NCBI GenBank assembly: GCA_964441755.1 | Contig: CAYTVG010000002.1 | Coordinates: 372,001 to 436,000 of the forward strand | Source of the DNA: JAUMBM01 sp964441755 | Lineage (GTDB): Bacteria > Bacteroidota > Bacteroidia > Chitinophagales > Saprospiraceae | Length of the DNA stretch: 64,000 nt | Reading direction: 5' to 3' | Shown here: positions 1-10,127 of the stretch, piece by piece | Numbering within the stretch: the first letter of the stretch is position 1 | Layout of the letters: every line of letters starts with the position of its first letter | Translations under genes and position numbers: made by a program | Notes under the pieces: generated by a model | Told to the model about the DNA's origin: nothing | The model's input: the letters and a program-made list of their open reading frames with translations, nothing else | Databases searched by the model: none

Positions 1-3000
1 AAACCCGCCACCTGCGGAAAAATCAGAGAATGTAGTAAGCGATTTGGTGAAGCTTTCGCCTTCTTCTATGCTGCTGAAGCTGCCGTCACCCGGTGGATCC
101 CGTAGGATATACACCGGTAATTTTACCTGCCCTTGCTCATCTTTGATATCGACAATGATATCGCTGCCGGGTAGCTGTGCCGAACCAATGACAACCACAG
201 GGATAGTATATTCGGCCAAAAAGTCATTAGTAGAGGAAAAGTACTTGATACTAATACTTTTCGCATATGGCGAAATTAAATTTGGCTGACCTGCCCTGAA
301 ATTATGGGGCTCAAACTGATTGATGGAAGGTAAGAATTGTAAGGTGTCGCGGATATTGTCCAGCGCAGCAGCATTGCTGACAATCAAATAACCGTCATTC
401 ACCACACAGGATACACCCTGGTGTATCTCCCTTACATCCAAACGAATACTATAATACTTATTCTGTGTGAGTAATCGAGGCAAATTCACTTCTGCACATT
501 GTGCCCAGCCACCAAAGTCATTGGCAACGGAAATAGATGGAGGCTTGTGGTAAACAATGGGTCTGAAGGTAAGTGAGTCCAATTGCTGACTGGTGTACAA
601 ACGGGAGAAGTTATTGTCGTGGATGTCTCCTAAATCCAGTTTGGTGGGTCTGTAGCGTAGATAATCAACAATGAGGAGGTTTTGTACTGTGCTTGGTGAA
701 GCATCAATGATATTGATAATCAATTCATTGATAGGGGGTAAGCTCATCGTCACAATCCCGTTCACCGCATCCGTCACAGCTCGCTGCTGAAAGCAACCGT
801 CAAGGGTACTCACTTCAAGGGTGAAGGCTCCATTGCCGGAGGCAGGGGCACCGCAAACGGTTGTTACATAAAAATCAATATCGTACTTGAGAATATTGAC
901 AAAGTCAAGCGTAAACGCCTGTGGAAGCGTCGAAAAGGAAGTTATCGAAATGCCAGTTCTGCCGCTGAGACTACTCGCTCCGCTAAGTGAGTTGATGGCC
1001 GTGAATCTGTAGCCTGTTGAATCATTGATGGAACCTGTATCGTCCAAAAAATAACGCACGGAGTCGATTTCTATGCGAATCTCCTCCAATCTGGCCTGTG
1101 AAGGTCTCAGTACAAAGCTGTAGCGCCCCTCAGCATTGGTAAGTGTTGACTCGGATAGTTCGCTGCCATCGTTAAACCGGTTATACAATCGGACAGTAAT
1201 GCTGTCCATGCCGCAGTTGACGCCCTCATGCCGAACGATTCCGTTGACGACATAGGCGGTCTTGTCGACAAAAACGATGTTGGATTTGATGCTGTTTTGT
1301 GGGGAAATGGATGAGGATATAGGGTTTACCTGAAACTCGTGTCCCTCAAAAGAGGCAGTCAGTGTGTAAGTAACGGTTTCATCTGCATAATAAACCCCAC
1401 TAATATAAAAATGCCCGTTGTTATCAGAAACTGTCGAATAAATGTATCGCTCTCCCTCTACAACCGATTCGGCTTTGATGGCTACACCGGGTACTGGCGA
1501 GCCTCCTGTTGCCGTGATTACATCCCCTTCAAATACACCGGCACCCTTTCTGTATCCTTTGTCGGACTTTGGCAGAGATTCCCGATCTGAAACGGTAACT
1601 ACTGTGACTTTATATACATACTCCTTTCCGGGGATTCCGTCGGTATCCTGAAATATGCTTTCACTGGACGCAACAGTTGCCAGCAGTTCATTGTCTCTGT
1701 AGATTTTGAAGCCATTAATGTAGTCTCGGTTGCCGGTGAATGTCCACTGTATGTTAGTGCGATTGCTGAAAAGCCCGTCACTGGCTGTTACACTTGAGAG
1801 CCTTTCATTCCAAATTTCAACCAGATCATTGGAGTAGAAAAATACGCCCCCCTTACCTTCAAAATAAGGTGCTCCTACCAGAAAACCTGCATTGCTGATC
1901 GCTACTGAGAAACCGAACTGCGCATTGTTGGTCCCTTGTTGGTTGAGTATGTTGAGGGTTTCAACAAAATCATAGGTTGTGCCGGCTCGTTTATACAGGT
2001 AGGCGAGCCCTGTTCGATTGGTACTGCCAATATCGCGGGCATTACGTGCACCCACCAACAGAAAATCATCACTTAGCGCCACAGAATAGCCGTATTCAGC
2101 GTCATTGTCTGGCAGTCCGGGAGCCGAAATTTGCTGCTGTGACTCCAGGACGGCAGCATTGTCGACGATTCGGTAAATGTAGACGCGTCCGCCTTGCCGC
2201 TTGCTGGCGCCTACGGCCAGCCGGTCTCCGTTAATGGCAACAGCTACACCAAAGTTGTGGCCATTGTCCTCTCCATCCAGACGCTTAATATGCGTCAGCG
2301 TTCCTCCGTTGCGCTCGAAAAGATCGATAAGCCCTTCTTCCGTGGCAACACCTGTTGTTGCACCTGCAACTACATAGGTATCAGAGGCGTCCATGGAAAC
2401 ATAAATCTGGTTGGAAGGAATGCTGGGTGCTGAAAAGGCACCCATATTACCGGACGGAATGATATTACCAACAACCTGTCTAACGGGTGTGGGCAGGTTA
2501 GGTTGATCCGTTGAGTAATACCTGGATCCGGATATGGCTACATTCTCGCCCCTCCGACTACCCAGGCTGCTGCCACTGATCGTCTGTATAGAAGGGGAGA
2601 AGAAGGAACTGAAAAACAGCGTTCGACCAAAACCAGCGGAAGTTCCGGGAGCGCCCGCAATGATTCGGCCGGCATTCACATCTACGCTGTTGCCAAGCTC
2701 AACAAGGGTGTTAAGGCTGTATGATCGTTGTAGTATCCATTGACCATTGACGAATTCAAGAAAGCTTAGCCTGCCAGCGTTGCTGTTAGAAGAGGGAGAA
2801 CCTACTACTACCGTATTTTGGTGTGCTGCCAAGGCCCATCCATAGGTGGCGGTTACGTCAGCGTCGCTGACAATATTGTTCCGCTCCCGCAAAATGCGCG
2901 GCCAGCCCGTATCGGTGGCTGTGCTTCCTCTGAAATACACATTGTAATCAAAGCGTAATGAGACAATTGAGTAGTTTACCGTACCGCTTGGGGAATTTCC

Positions 3001-6000
3001 CAGCTGATTGAAAAGATCACTGTAGGTGCGCTTACCGCCATCAATGGTGTCAATGATGATACCGTTGCGCCTGATTTCAAAAAAATCAACATTAGCAGCA
3101 AAGGGAAGCTCCCAGCTAAGCTCAACGCGGTTGTCATAAACACCGTCTGATGCCTGAAAATTGGAAGGTGTTGGCGGGAAGGGATACGGACTTAATACTG
3201 CCTGAGAATACGGTGAATAATAAGGGACTCCTCTGCGAATAGAAACAGCCCGTATCAAAAAATCTACCCTTGCTCCGGGTATGGCCAGTTCGTCCGTAAA
3301 GATGAGTTGATTGCTAATTAGCGCACTGTAAGGATAAGTGAAAGAAAGCGTCGAATCTCGTTGTGTATTGCTGGCGTCCGTGTAGCGGATCATGTACATC
3401 ATCTCAAAATAATCCACTCCTCTTGCGTAGTAGTTAAAACTCAGCCTGGTGTTGCCGAGGGCGTTTTGCAGAACTGCCGAAAAATTGACGAGTGCCCGGA
3501 GGGTAGGGAAAACTATATCCGCTTCCACACCTTTTGACTGATAGGTAGTACCTGAACGCTCCAGCAAGGCAGCTATTCTGTAAGTCTGGGCAGCACCCGG
3601 CTTACCTTCAAGATCCAGGTAGCTGAAAGTACTTGCAGAAAATGTAGCAATGAGCTCATCATCTCTGTAAAGCCTGAACCCGTTGACGTTGGTCCCCTCA
3701 TACGCCCATCGTACCAGTACAGCATTACTGTCAGCTACAGTCGATAGCGAAATGGTGGGATCAGCTACCTTCGGATAGCGGAAGGTGACTGACCGGGATT
3801 CGGAAGGAATAATATTTGCGCCTTGTTGAATAATTGCTCGTATGCTGTAATCATACTGTTGGTCAGGAATTCCGGTGGTATCCTCAAAGTTGAGTAAGTC
3901 ATCCGGTGAAAGATAGGTAAGGACAACCTCATTGCGTGCAACTTCATAAGCACTCACCATACCTGTGAGGTGGCTCCAGTTGATGCTGACACTGTTGTTT
4001 TGGCCATTGTAGCTGGCTGTTGCCGTAAGATTGCTTACAGGAGAAAGAATCGGAAAGGTCGCAGATGCAGATTTCCCTTCGTTCGTTATTCGATTGTTGT
4101 CGACAAACGCAAAGGGGATTACACCATATGCATATTCAAAACCGCCTATGCCGAGACTGTCGATAATAAACATTGGTTCACCCCGCAGAACAGTCGCTAT
4201 CTTGCTGAGGCCACGGAATATATCGAACCCGTCAAAAATACCCTCTGTTACCGTCCAGCTTATCGCTACTTGCCGCTGGAAGACATAAGGCTGTGCAACA
4301 ACTTCGAGGATGTTCGAAAGTGTGTCGCGACTGGGCAAAGGAGGATAGTTGATTGGAGAAAATGTATCTGAGTAGTTGCGGATTACTTTTTCATTTTGTA
4401 TCGGCGCTTCAGCGATTACCTGGGTTGACGAGCCTACGGCTATGGTTCGTCCTTCTTCCTGAATCCGGATGGAAAGGCTGGACTGACCATCGTCAAACGG
4501 CAGATTTTCGACAATATAAAATCCTGCTTTGTTGGTAAAAATCCTGCCAACAGTCGCACTGCCATTGAGTAGCCTCAGTTCAAGACTATCAACATTTTCA
4601 CTGTTTTTGGAGGAAAATACCTGCCCCAGCAACACACCAAGGTTGCGTCGTCTGCCACACGCATATCCGGAGATAGATACAGAACCGTCAAACAATGCCT
4701 TGATTTGGTATTCGTGGGTGACGCCTGGCATGGTTGCATAGTCATAGTATGCACGCGCACTCGTCGGTAGCGTATCTAATGCAATATTATCGCGATAAAC
4801 GATAAAAGAAGATAGCTTGTAAGCAGGATAAGTCCAGGTAACTGCTATGTGCATCGGAAAATCTTCTGATGCCTGAACGTTGCCGGGGGGCTCTAAGGAT
4901 GAGCTGTTGGCAGTAACTGTTCTGGTGGCAGTGACTGGCAATGAAGTAAAAATTCGCCCGTTTATGTTGCGATAGGCTACAAGACTATAGGTAACACTGC
5001 CGGCAGAAACAGGGTAGTGGAAGGCAAATGTTTCATGCCGCTGTAGCGTATCTAACACTACTCCGTCAACGTACAGAATAAATCCATCATAATTCTGATT
5101 ATTGGCATTATATGCCGGATCTATATTGAGCTTAACCCTGCCCGGAGCGTTCTCAATACCCGGCGCAGAACTGAAAGCAGGACTGGGAATGGCAGGGATG
5201 GTAGCCACCAAACCCAAATTGACAGAACTGTAATAAATGGTGTCAGATAATTTGACGTAGGGCTGAATGCGGTAAAGGTAGGTTGTATTGGGAATCCCGA
5301 GCAAATCAATGAACTCATAAGTACCACCCTTTAGAATGCGGCCAATTTGTCTCCCGTTTCGAGAAATAGCAAAACCAGAAAAATAGTCCATAGTATCAAC
5401 CATAAAAGGAAGACCCCAGCTGATCTTAATGGCGTTTTGCGCATCGAGGGTAAACGATGCTAAGTTTTGTATACTAATAAATGGAGGAAAATTGGTTTCG
5501 GCTGCAATTACAGGCGCTGACTCGAATGTCTCGCCGTTGATGATTCTTTTCGCAGTAATTGAATAGCGATAGCTCGCCCCCGGCTCTCCCGTATAGTCTG
5601 TAAACCTTCGACCGGCAGTATCTACCGTACCAATCAGCTTTACACCTCTGTAAATATTAAAGCCCCCAAAATTGGTGGAGCTATGGGACCAGGTTAATGT
5701 AAGCACACCCTTACTGTTTGCGTCATACTGTGCATGGACCGTTAGTTGGGTGGGTTGTTCTAAGGCCGGAAAGCTGAGTGTATCCTTGGCAGATGTTATT
5801 ACAACGGAATCGTTACGTATAGCATACGCTTTGAGCTCGTATATGTAATTCGCACCAGGCTGACCGTTGATATCGCTTATGGTACCTACTGAGCCCGAAC
5901 TGTCATCCGTAATACCAACTAACTGACCCTCCCGGTACAACTGAAAATGGGTGATACTGGCAGTACTGGTATAGCTCCAGCTAAAATCTACCTTGTCAGT

Positions 6001-7314
6001 AATGGCTTGCCCTGCAAACTGGCTTAGCGTAATCCGATCTGTACCAGCGGCCAAAGCAGTATTGTACCGGAAGTTGGCATCTGTCCTAAGGGGTGTTTGG
6101 TTGTCCAAAATGCAGACCACCCGACTGGGAGAAATGCTGGCTTCTACGCCTTGTGCAATGCTTCGGCTGGCTGTAACATTAAAACTTGCTCTTCTTCCGT
6201 AGTACACGCCGCTGAAAATGTAACGTCCCGCGTAATCCGTTAGTACAGAATCCCTGAACAGTTGGTCGTCAATCTGAACTTCGTACTTTACGCGTACATT
6301 CGCAATGCCTACACCCTGGCTATTGCGTACAAAACCGCTTATTTGCCCTATGGCGTTTGCCCCGCCATGAGCCGTGTCCTCCAGTATGAGGCCGCCTTCC
6401 GCATCAAGCAGTTGCAGGCTGTAAAGGCTGAATTTGCCATAGGTGGGATCGGTATCGTCAAAGCTCGTGCTTGTTTGATCATCAATGGTTCTAATTAATT
6501 CACCGTCTCTGAGGATAGCAAATTGAGCTGCATAAGCAGATAAGTCAGACCATGAAAGACGGACTCTGTCAGGAAGACTGTAGTTGCTCGCACTAAAGTT
6601 TGTAACTGCTGTCTGCCCTTGGTCACATACATCGTATGTTTGTTCTGTGTATATCTGGTTGGCCAGCGTACTGACAGTTCTGATACAATATTCATATTGC
6701 AGACCATTTACGAGATTTCGACTGCTTCCGACGGCAAATGAGTCAATAAAACTGAATACAGAGTCTACCCGATTGGTTCCGGGTATGGCAGCAATAATCT
6801 CTTCGCTGTTAGATTTTCTAACGATAAGAAAGGTTGTACTCAAATGAGATTTATTGGTCCACTGAATAGCCACAGAATTAATAGACGCTGCATCGCTGGC
6901 GCTCACCAGAACCGGGGGTTGAAAAGCAATTGTACTTCCATTTGTCATTAGGTTCGTACAACCAGTGACGGGCTCCCCCGTTCCTATACGAAATAAGTGC
7001 AGTGAATAAGCAATGTTTTGTGCAGGCCCCACATAATGATCAAAGGTATTACCGTATCCGCCCGGTTGTAAGCCCTCAACGACTTCGGAAAAAACAGCCT
7101 CACCATTGGCGCGCAGTTCGATGAATACACCGTTTGGATTTGGGAGATAGGGATTCGAGGGGCTTTGAAAACAATTTCCATTTAAATTCCATACGACTCT
7201 GATAAAGGCGTCATTTTGTATGCTTTGATCAACCGAGAAGCTTTGCTGAGCGTAGAGAGGTGATGCCACGAATATTATGGCGCTGAGTACTGTGAAGTAA
7301 AGGACTCGCAACAT
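1..7314 (-). CDS. Giant secreted FN3/FG-GAP protein (3' end outside the window)
   Basis: The minus-strand frame starting at ATG 7314 stays open to the left edge, giving at least 2438 residues, so the C-terminus is missing. The N-terminus is a signal peptide (MLRVLYFTVL..., ending LYAQ). Residues about 120-1470 hold a long series of fibronectin type III-like modules, recognisable from recurring W/YRDG/GxxYxYxI patterns. Carboxypeptidase-regulatory-like inserts (TDYAGRYIFSGV and similar) interrupt them. Residues about 1470-1840 contain FG-GAP-type beta-propeller repeats such as SVAINGDRLAVGA and FGFSVAISNAGFLVGAP. More FN3 and carboxypeptidase-like modules follow, ending near a DPPGDGSFS motif. 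The architecture suggests an extracellular adhesin or matrix protein, probably T9SS-exported, but the sorting domain would lie outside the window. Function beyond cell-surface or secreted is inference. Confidence 0.9.
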   Translation of the reverse strand, partial: MLRVLYFTVLSAIIFVASPLYAQQSFSVDQSIQNDAFIRVVWNLNGNCFQSPSNPYLPNPNGVFIELRANGEAVFSEVVEGLQPGGYGNTFDHYVGPAQNIAYSLHLFRIGTGEPVTGCTNLMTNGSTIAFQPPVLVSASDAASINSVAIQWTNKSHLSTTFLIVRKSNSEEIIAAIPGTNRVDSVFSFIDSFAVGSSRNLVNGLQYEYCIRTVSTLANQIYTEQTYDVCDQGQTAVTNFSASNYSLPDRVRLSWSDLSAYAAQFAILRDGELIRTIDDQTSTSFDDTDPTYGKFSLYSLQLLDAEGGLILEDTAHGGANAIGQISGFVRNSQGVGIANVRVKYEVQIDDQLFRDSVLTDYAGRYIFSGVYYGRRASFNVTASRSIAQGVEASISPSRVVCILDNQTPLRTDANFRYNTALAAGTDRITLSQFAGQAITDKVDFSWSYTSTASITHFQLYREGQLVGITDDSSGSVGTISDINGQPGANYIYELKAYAIRNDSVVITSAKDTLSFPALEQPTQLTVHAQYDANSKGVLTLTWSHSSTNFGGFNIYRGVKLIGTVDTAGRRFTDYTGEPGASYRYSITAKRIINGETFESAPVIAAETNFPPFISIQNLASFTLDAQNAIKISWGLPFMVDTMDYFSGFAISRNGRQIGRILKGGTYEFIDLLGIPNTTYLYRIQPYVKLSDTIYYSSVNLGLVATIPAIPSPAFSSAPGIENAPGRVKLNIDPAYNANNQNYDGFILYVDGVVLDTLQRHETFAFHYPVSAGSVTYSLVAYRNINGRIFTSLPVTATRTVTANSSSLEPPGNVQASEDFPMHIAVTWTYPAYKLSSFIVYRDNIALDTLPTSARAYYDYATMPGVTHEYQIKALFDGSVSISGYACGRRRNLGVLLGQVFSSKNSENVDSLELRLLNGSATVGRIFTNKAGFYIVENLPFDDGQSSLSIRIQEEGRTIAVGSSTQVIAEAPIQNEKVIRNYSDTFSPINYPPLPSRDTLSNILEVVAQPYVFQRQVAISWTVTEGIFDGFDIFRGLSKIATVLRGEPMFIIDSLGIGGFEYAYGVIPFAFVDNNRITNEGKSASATFPILSPVSNLTATASYNGQNNSVSINWSHLTGMVSAYEVARNEVVLTYLSPDDLLNFEDTTGIPDQQYDYSIRAIIQQGANIIPSESRSVTFRYPKVADPTISLSTVADSNAVLVRWAYEGTNVNGFRLYRDDELIATFSASTFSYLDLEGKPGAAQTYRIAALLERSGTTYQSKGVEADIVFPTLRALVNFSAVLQNALGNTRLSFNYYARGVDYFEMMYMIRYTDASNTQRDSTLSFTYPYSALISNQLIFTDELAIPGARVDFLIRAVSIRRGVPYYSPYSQAVLSPYPFPPTPSNFQASDGVYDNRVELSWELPFAANVDFFEIRRNGIIIDTIDGGKRTYSDLFNQLGNSPSGTVNYSIVSLRFDYNVYFRGSTATDTGWPRILRERNNIVSDADVTATYGWALAAHQNTVVVGSPSSNSNAGRLSFLEFVNGQWILQRSYSLNTLVELGNSVDVNAGRIIAGAPGTSAGFGRTLFFSSFFSPSIQTISGSSLGSRRGENVAISGSRYYSTDQPNLPTPVRQVVGNIIPSGNMGAFSAPSIPSNQIYVSMDASDTYVVAGATTGVATEEGLIDLFERNGGTLTHIKRLDGEDNGHNFGVAVAINGDRLAVGASKRQGGRVYIYRIVDNAAVLESQQQISAPGLPDNDAEYGYSVALSDDFLLVGARNARDIGSTNRTGLAYLYKRAGTTYDFVETLNILNQQGTNNAQFGFSVAISNAGFLVGAPYFEGKGGVFFYSNDLVEIWNERLSSVTASDGLFSNRTNIQWTFTGNRDYINGFKIYRDNELLATVASSESIFQDTDGIPGKEYVYKVTVVTVSDRESLPKSDKGYRKGAGVFEGDVITATGGSPVPGVAIKAESVVEGERYIYSTVSDNNGHFYISGVYYADETVTYTLTASFEGHEFQVNPISSSISPQNSIKSNIVFVDKTAYVVNGIVRHEGVNCGMDSITVRLYNRFNDGSELSESTLTNAEGRYSFVLRPSQARLEEIRIEIDSVRYFLDDTGSINDSTGYRFTAINSLSGASSLSGRTGISITSFSTLPQAFTLDFVNILKYDIDFYVTTVCGAPASGNGAFTLEVSTLDGCFQQRAVTDAVNGIVTMSLPPINELIINIIDASPSTVQNLLIVDYLRYRPTKLDLGDIHDNNFSRLYTSQQLDSLTFRPIVYHKPPSISVANDFGGWAQCAEVNLPRLLTQNKYYSIRLDVREIHQGVSCVVNDGYLIVSNAAALDNIRDTLQFLPSINQFEPHNFRAGQPNLISPYAKSISIKYFSSTNDFLAEYTIPVVVIGSAQLPGSDIIVDIKDEQGQVKLPVYILRDPPGDGSFSSIEEGESFTKSLTTFSDFSAGGGF

Positions 7315-7363
7315 GGGAGATTTATTTAAAGACGGAATATTAATTATGACAACCAGACAGCGC

Positions 7364-7385
7364 ATCTCTATATGCATACAGAGAT
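7364..7385. promoter_or_regulatory. Dyad upstream of the giant secreted-protein gene
   Basis: ATCTCT and AGAGAT arms flank an inner palindrome TATGCATA, about 50-70 bp before the start codon at 7314. The symmetry is visible in the sequence. An operator role is inference, and no clear TAnnTTTG element was found beside it. Confidence 0.3.
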
Positions 7386-7506
7386 ACTACATAAATATCG
7401 TCGTGCTAATTGTTACTTGGCTTTTGGGAGGGTAGCTGGCTCTTCTGCAACAAGCAAGGTAGTCTTTGCAAGACTAGAAAACTGTTACGAAGAATGTAAT
7501 CGTCAG

Positions 7507-7549
7507 AGCGTTATTGAGGGATGCAGGTATTACATCCCTCAATAACGCT
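7507..7549 (-). terminator. Long perfect hairpin after the lipoprotein gene
   Basis: Perfect 17-bp arms (7507-7523 and 7533-7549) around a 9-nt loop, just downstream of the stop of the lipoprotein gene and ahead of the giant gene on the same strand. There is no strong T-tract, so this is a transcript-end or RNA-stability hairpin rather than a textbook intrinsic terminator. Confidence 0.55.
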
Positions 7550-7562
7550 TTAAACTGATAAA

Positions 7563-8096
7563 CTATTGACAAATAACTGTCAATCGTTCGGTTTTGATAG
7601 TATTGCTGTAATTCCCGGCGCGGTCTCGAATCTGAATGCTATAAGTGAATGTATCAACAGCTTGGGTCGTACCTACTGCACAGGCCTGACCATTGATGTA
7701 GCAGCAAATATTAAGGGGTTTATTAGGGATATTCACCCAAATATCACCCTGTATACCATTAGAAGCTCCTTCCGGATTGATGGAGGGAATTCTGTAGGTG
7801 ATGGGAAACTGGGGCACGCGGCTGTCTATCAAAAAGACATCGACACTGTCGTCAGCAAAAGAAAGGTCGCCATCCCCATCCGTAAAAGAAAAGTGAATGG
7901 TGAGTGTATCGTTGGGTGCTGTAGCACTGCCTTGAAAAATTTGAGGATTATCAACGCCAATGTAGGTAATTACAGGCTCTATCGGGAACTGGGGAGGCTT
8001 TATGCATGAGGGCACGAAGGCCAAGAGCGCAAAAGTTGCCGCAATTATCATGAAGAGCGGAATTTTGATTTGCATACCTTTGTGTATTGAACTCAT
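7563..8096 (-). CDS. Predicted lipoprotein of unknown function
   Basis: 177 residues. A hydrophobic N-terminal segment (PLFMIIAATFALLAF) leads to VPSC, a plausible lipobox, followed by a Pro-rich linker. The mature part is predicted beta-rich and carries FTDGDGDLSFADDS, an acidic DGDGD-type motif often seen in Bacteroidota envelope lipoproteins. Four later cysteines (PLNICCYINGQAC and near the C-terminus) could form disulfides. It would sit in the inner or outer membrane facing the periplasm or outside. It precedes the giant secreted protein on the same strand, separated by a strong hairpin. An internal Met at 8075 is an equally good start because neither start has a clear ribosome-binding site. 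No function can be assigned. Confidence 0.75.
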   Translation of the reverse strand: MSSIHKGMQIKIPLFMIIAATFALLAFVPSCIKPPQFPIEPVITYIGVDNPQIFQGSATAPNDTLTIHFSFTDGDGDLSFADDSVDVFLIDSRVPQFPITYRIPSINPEGASNGIQGDIWVNIPNKPLNICCYINGQACAVGTTQAVDTFTYSIQIRDRAGNYSNTIKTERLTVICQ

Positions 8097-8143
8097 GAAT
8101 TTGGGTGCAACTTACGTGAATTCTTTTATGTTCACAACATATT

Positions 8144-9148
8144 ATGGAAAATATATTCTCTGACAGAGAAGTTCTGAAAAAAAAGGTTGAAGAACTTGAT
8201 GAACAATTCTTTGATCTTACGGCACTGGAGGTGTTTGCCTGGCAGGCCTCCAACAATCCCCTTTACACCCGTTTTTTAGATTTGCTGGGTCGTCCTGCTG
8301 CTGCGGTGCACAAGATAGAGGACATTCCTTTTCTTCCGATAGGTCTGTTTAAACAGTATGATCTGCAAACAGGCGTGTGGGCGCCGGAGGTGGTTTTCAC
8401 CAGTAGCGGTACTACGCAATCTGCACAACCTTCGCGCCATTTGCTGCACGACGGGCTTTTTTACCGACGAAATGCGCGCAGGGCTTTTGAAAGGATATAT
8501 GGTCCACTGGCCAATTATCGTGTGCTGGCATTGTTGCCGGCTTACCTTGAAAGATCCGGCTCTTCACTGGTGTATATGGCGCAGGATTTCATTGAGCAGT
8601 CTCCCTATGCCGACAGTGGTTTCTTTTTGCATGATATGGAATCCCTGCTGGCTGTAATACGCCGTGCACAGGCCGCAGCAGAGCCCACGCTCCTGCTTGG
8701 GGTGAGTTTCGCTTTGCTGGATCTTGCAGAAAAATATGCACCAGACCTGCGTGGTATTGTTGTTATGGAAACGGGCGGGATGAAGGGACGCAGGAAAGAG
8801 ATGACGAGGCAGGAACTGCATGCAGTGCTTTGTGATGCTTTTTCCATAGATCACATCCACTCCGAATATGGTATGACGGAATTACTCTCGCAGGCTTACG
8901 CACCTTCAGGGGGGATTTTTATACCCGCGCCAAGCATGCGGGTGTATATACGTGAACTCACGGATCCCTTCAATATCTTGCCCGCCAACCGTCATGGTGC
9001 GATCAATGTGATTGACTTGGCTAATCTCGATACCATCAGCTTTATTGCCACCGATGACCTCGGCAGATGTCTGCCGGACGGTCGCTTTGAGGTGCTGGGT
9101 CGTATAGATAATAGCGATGTGAGGGGCTGTAACCTGATGGTAGAATAG
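8144..9148 (+). CDS. LuxE-like acyl-protein synthetase
   Basis: 334 residues, matching the LuxE / acyl-protein synthetase family (adenylate-forming ANL-like enzymes) over its full length. Visible hallmarks are the N-terminal FLPIGLFKQYDLQTG, the phosphate-binding loop VFTSSGTTQSAQPSR, METGGMKGRRKEMTR and the ATP-contact segment SEYGMTELLSQAY. In luminous bacteria LuxE activates fatty acids for transfer to the reductase. Chromosomal Bacteroidota members of this size probably activate an acyl or carboxylate substrate for cell-envelope or polysaccharide chemistry, but the substrate is unknown. The protein is cytoplasmic. Its stop is 137 bp ahead of murQ on the same strand. Confidence 0.85.
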   Translation: MENIFSDREVLKKKVEELDEQFFDLTALEVFAWQASNNPLYTRFLDLLGRPAAAVHKIEDIPFLPIGLFKQYDLQTGVWAPEVVFTSSGTTQSAQPSRHLLHDGLFYRRNARRAFERIYGPLANYRVLALLPAYLERSGSSLVYMAQDFIEQSPYADSGFFLHDMESLLAVIRRAQAAAEPTLLLGVSFALLDLAEKYAPDLRGIVVMETGGMKGRRKEMTRQELHAVLCDAFSIDHIHSEYGMTELLSQAYAPSGGIFIPAPSMRVYIRELTDPFNILPANRHGAINVIDLANLDTISFIATDDLGRCLPDGRFEVLGRIDNSDVRGCNLMVE

Positions 9149-9285
9149 TATATTTGGCAGATACATCCCATAGGTTTGTCGTAAAGATTGGCAGAATAAG
9201 CAGATTGTTGCAAGTTTTTGCCGTTTTTATTGCGGTATTTTTCAAAATAACTTACCTTGTGCGTAACAATCACAGAAGGAAAGAT

Positions 9286-10101
9286 ATGCAGAGAATAACG
9301 GAAGCCCCGTCTCACTACAGACATTTGGAGCAGATGAGCATCCATGAGTTGCTGGTGAATATCAACCGGGAAGATCAAACCGTTGCGCGTTCAGTAGAGA
9401 AGGCAATACCGCTGATTGAGCCGCTGGTGGCAGTTGTTGCGGCAAAGCTTAAAGAGGGTGGTCGGCTGTTCTATATTGGCGCGGGTACGAGTGGTCGACT
9501 GGGGGTATTGGATGCTTCAGAATGCCCTCCGACCTATGGTGTGCCTGAAAATATGGTTGTTGGTCTGATTGCTGGCGGTGATGACGCTATTCGACGCCCC
9601 ATAGAAGCGGCTGAAGACAGTGAAACCCAGGCTTGGGAAGATCTTAGTGCTCAGGGGGTTGATACGCGGGATGTGGTAGTAGGTATAGCTGCTTCCGGTA
9701 CTACGCCTTACGTTATCGGTGCTCTTCGCGAATGCAGAAATCGGGGTATTGTCACAGCTTGCATCACCTGTAACGAAGATGTGCCGGTGCTCGAACATGC
9801 AGACTTTCCCATTGTTGTTGTTACAGGTCCTGAGTTTGTTACGGGAAGTACGCGTATGAAAGCCGGTACTGCTCAAAAATTGGTGCTGAATATGATCAGT
9901 ACCAGTGTCATGATTCAGTTGGGGCGCGTCCTGGATAATAAAATGGTTGATATGCAGCTTACCAATAATAAGCTGGTAGACAGGGGCGTGCAGATGCTTG
10001 TGCAGGCTACGGGTATGGACTACGAGGCTGCAGAGCTTGCTCTCAGGAAATACGGTAGTGTGCGGGCTGCCATGGATGCCTACCATGCAGCACCCTTATA
10101 G
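9286..10101 (+). CDS. murQ: N-acetylmuramic acid 6-phosphate etherase
   Basis: 271 residues from ATG 9286. Cleaves the lactyl ether of MurNAc-6-phosphate to GlcNAc-6-phosphate and D-lactate in peptidoglycan recycling, in the cytoplasm. A SIS fold is evident: the sugar-phosphate loop IGAGTSGRLGVLDASECPPT includes the family's catalytic Glu, and GIAASGTTPYVIGAL and TGSTRMKAGTAQK are further family motifs. The reading frame is open upstream to 9154, but ATG 9286 follows AGAAGGAAAG, matches the family N-terminus (ITEAPSHYRHLEQMS) and gives normal length for Bacteroidota members. The next gene encodes a BadF-family sugar kinase, which supports a MurNAc/GlcNAc salvage role. Confidence 0.95.
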   Translation: MQRITEAPSHYRHLEQMSIHELLVNINREDQTVARSVEKAIPLIEPLVAVVAAKLKEGGRLFYIGAGTSGRLGVLDASECPPTYGVPENMVVGLIAGGDDAIRRPIEAAEDSETQAWEDLSAQGVDTRDVVVGIAASGTTPYVIGALRECRNRGIVTACITCNEDVPVLEHADFPIVVVTGPEFVTGSTRMKAGTAQKLVLNMISTSVMIQLGRVLDNKMVDMQLTNNKLVDRGVQMLVQATGMDYEAAELALRKYGSVRAAMDAYHAAPL

Positions 10102-10127
10102 GCAGGCTAACCTTTCATGTCATTCAT

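Noticed and set aside
9517..10086. 189-codon minus-strand frame inside murQ
   Set aside because: His/Asn/Thr-rich shadow of a highly conserved enzyme gene.
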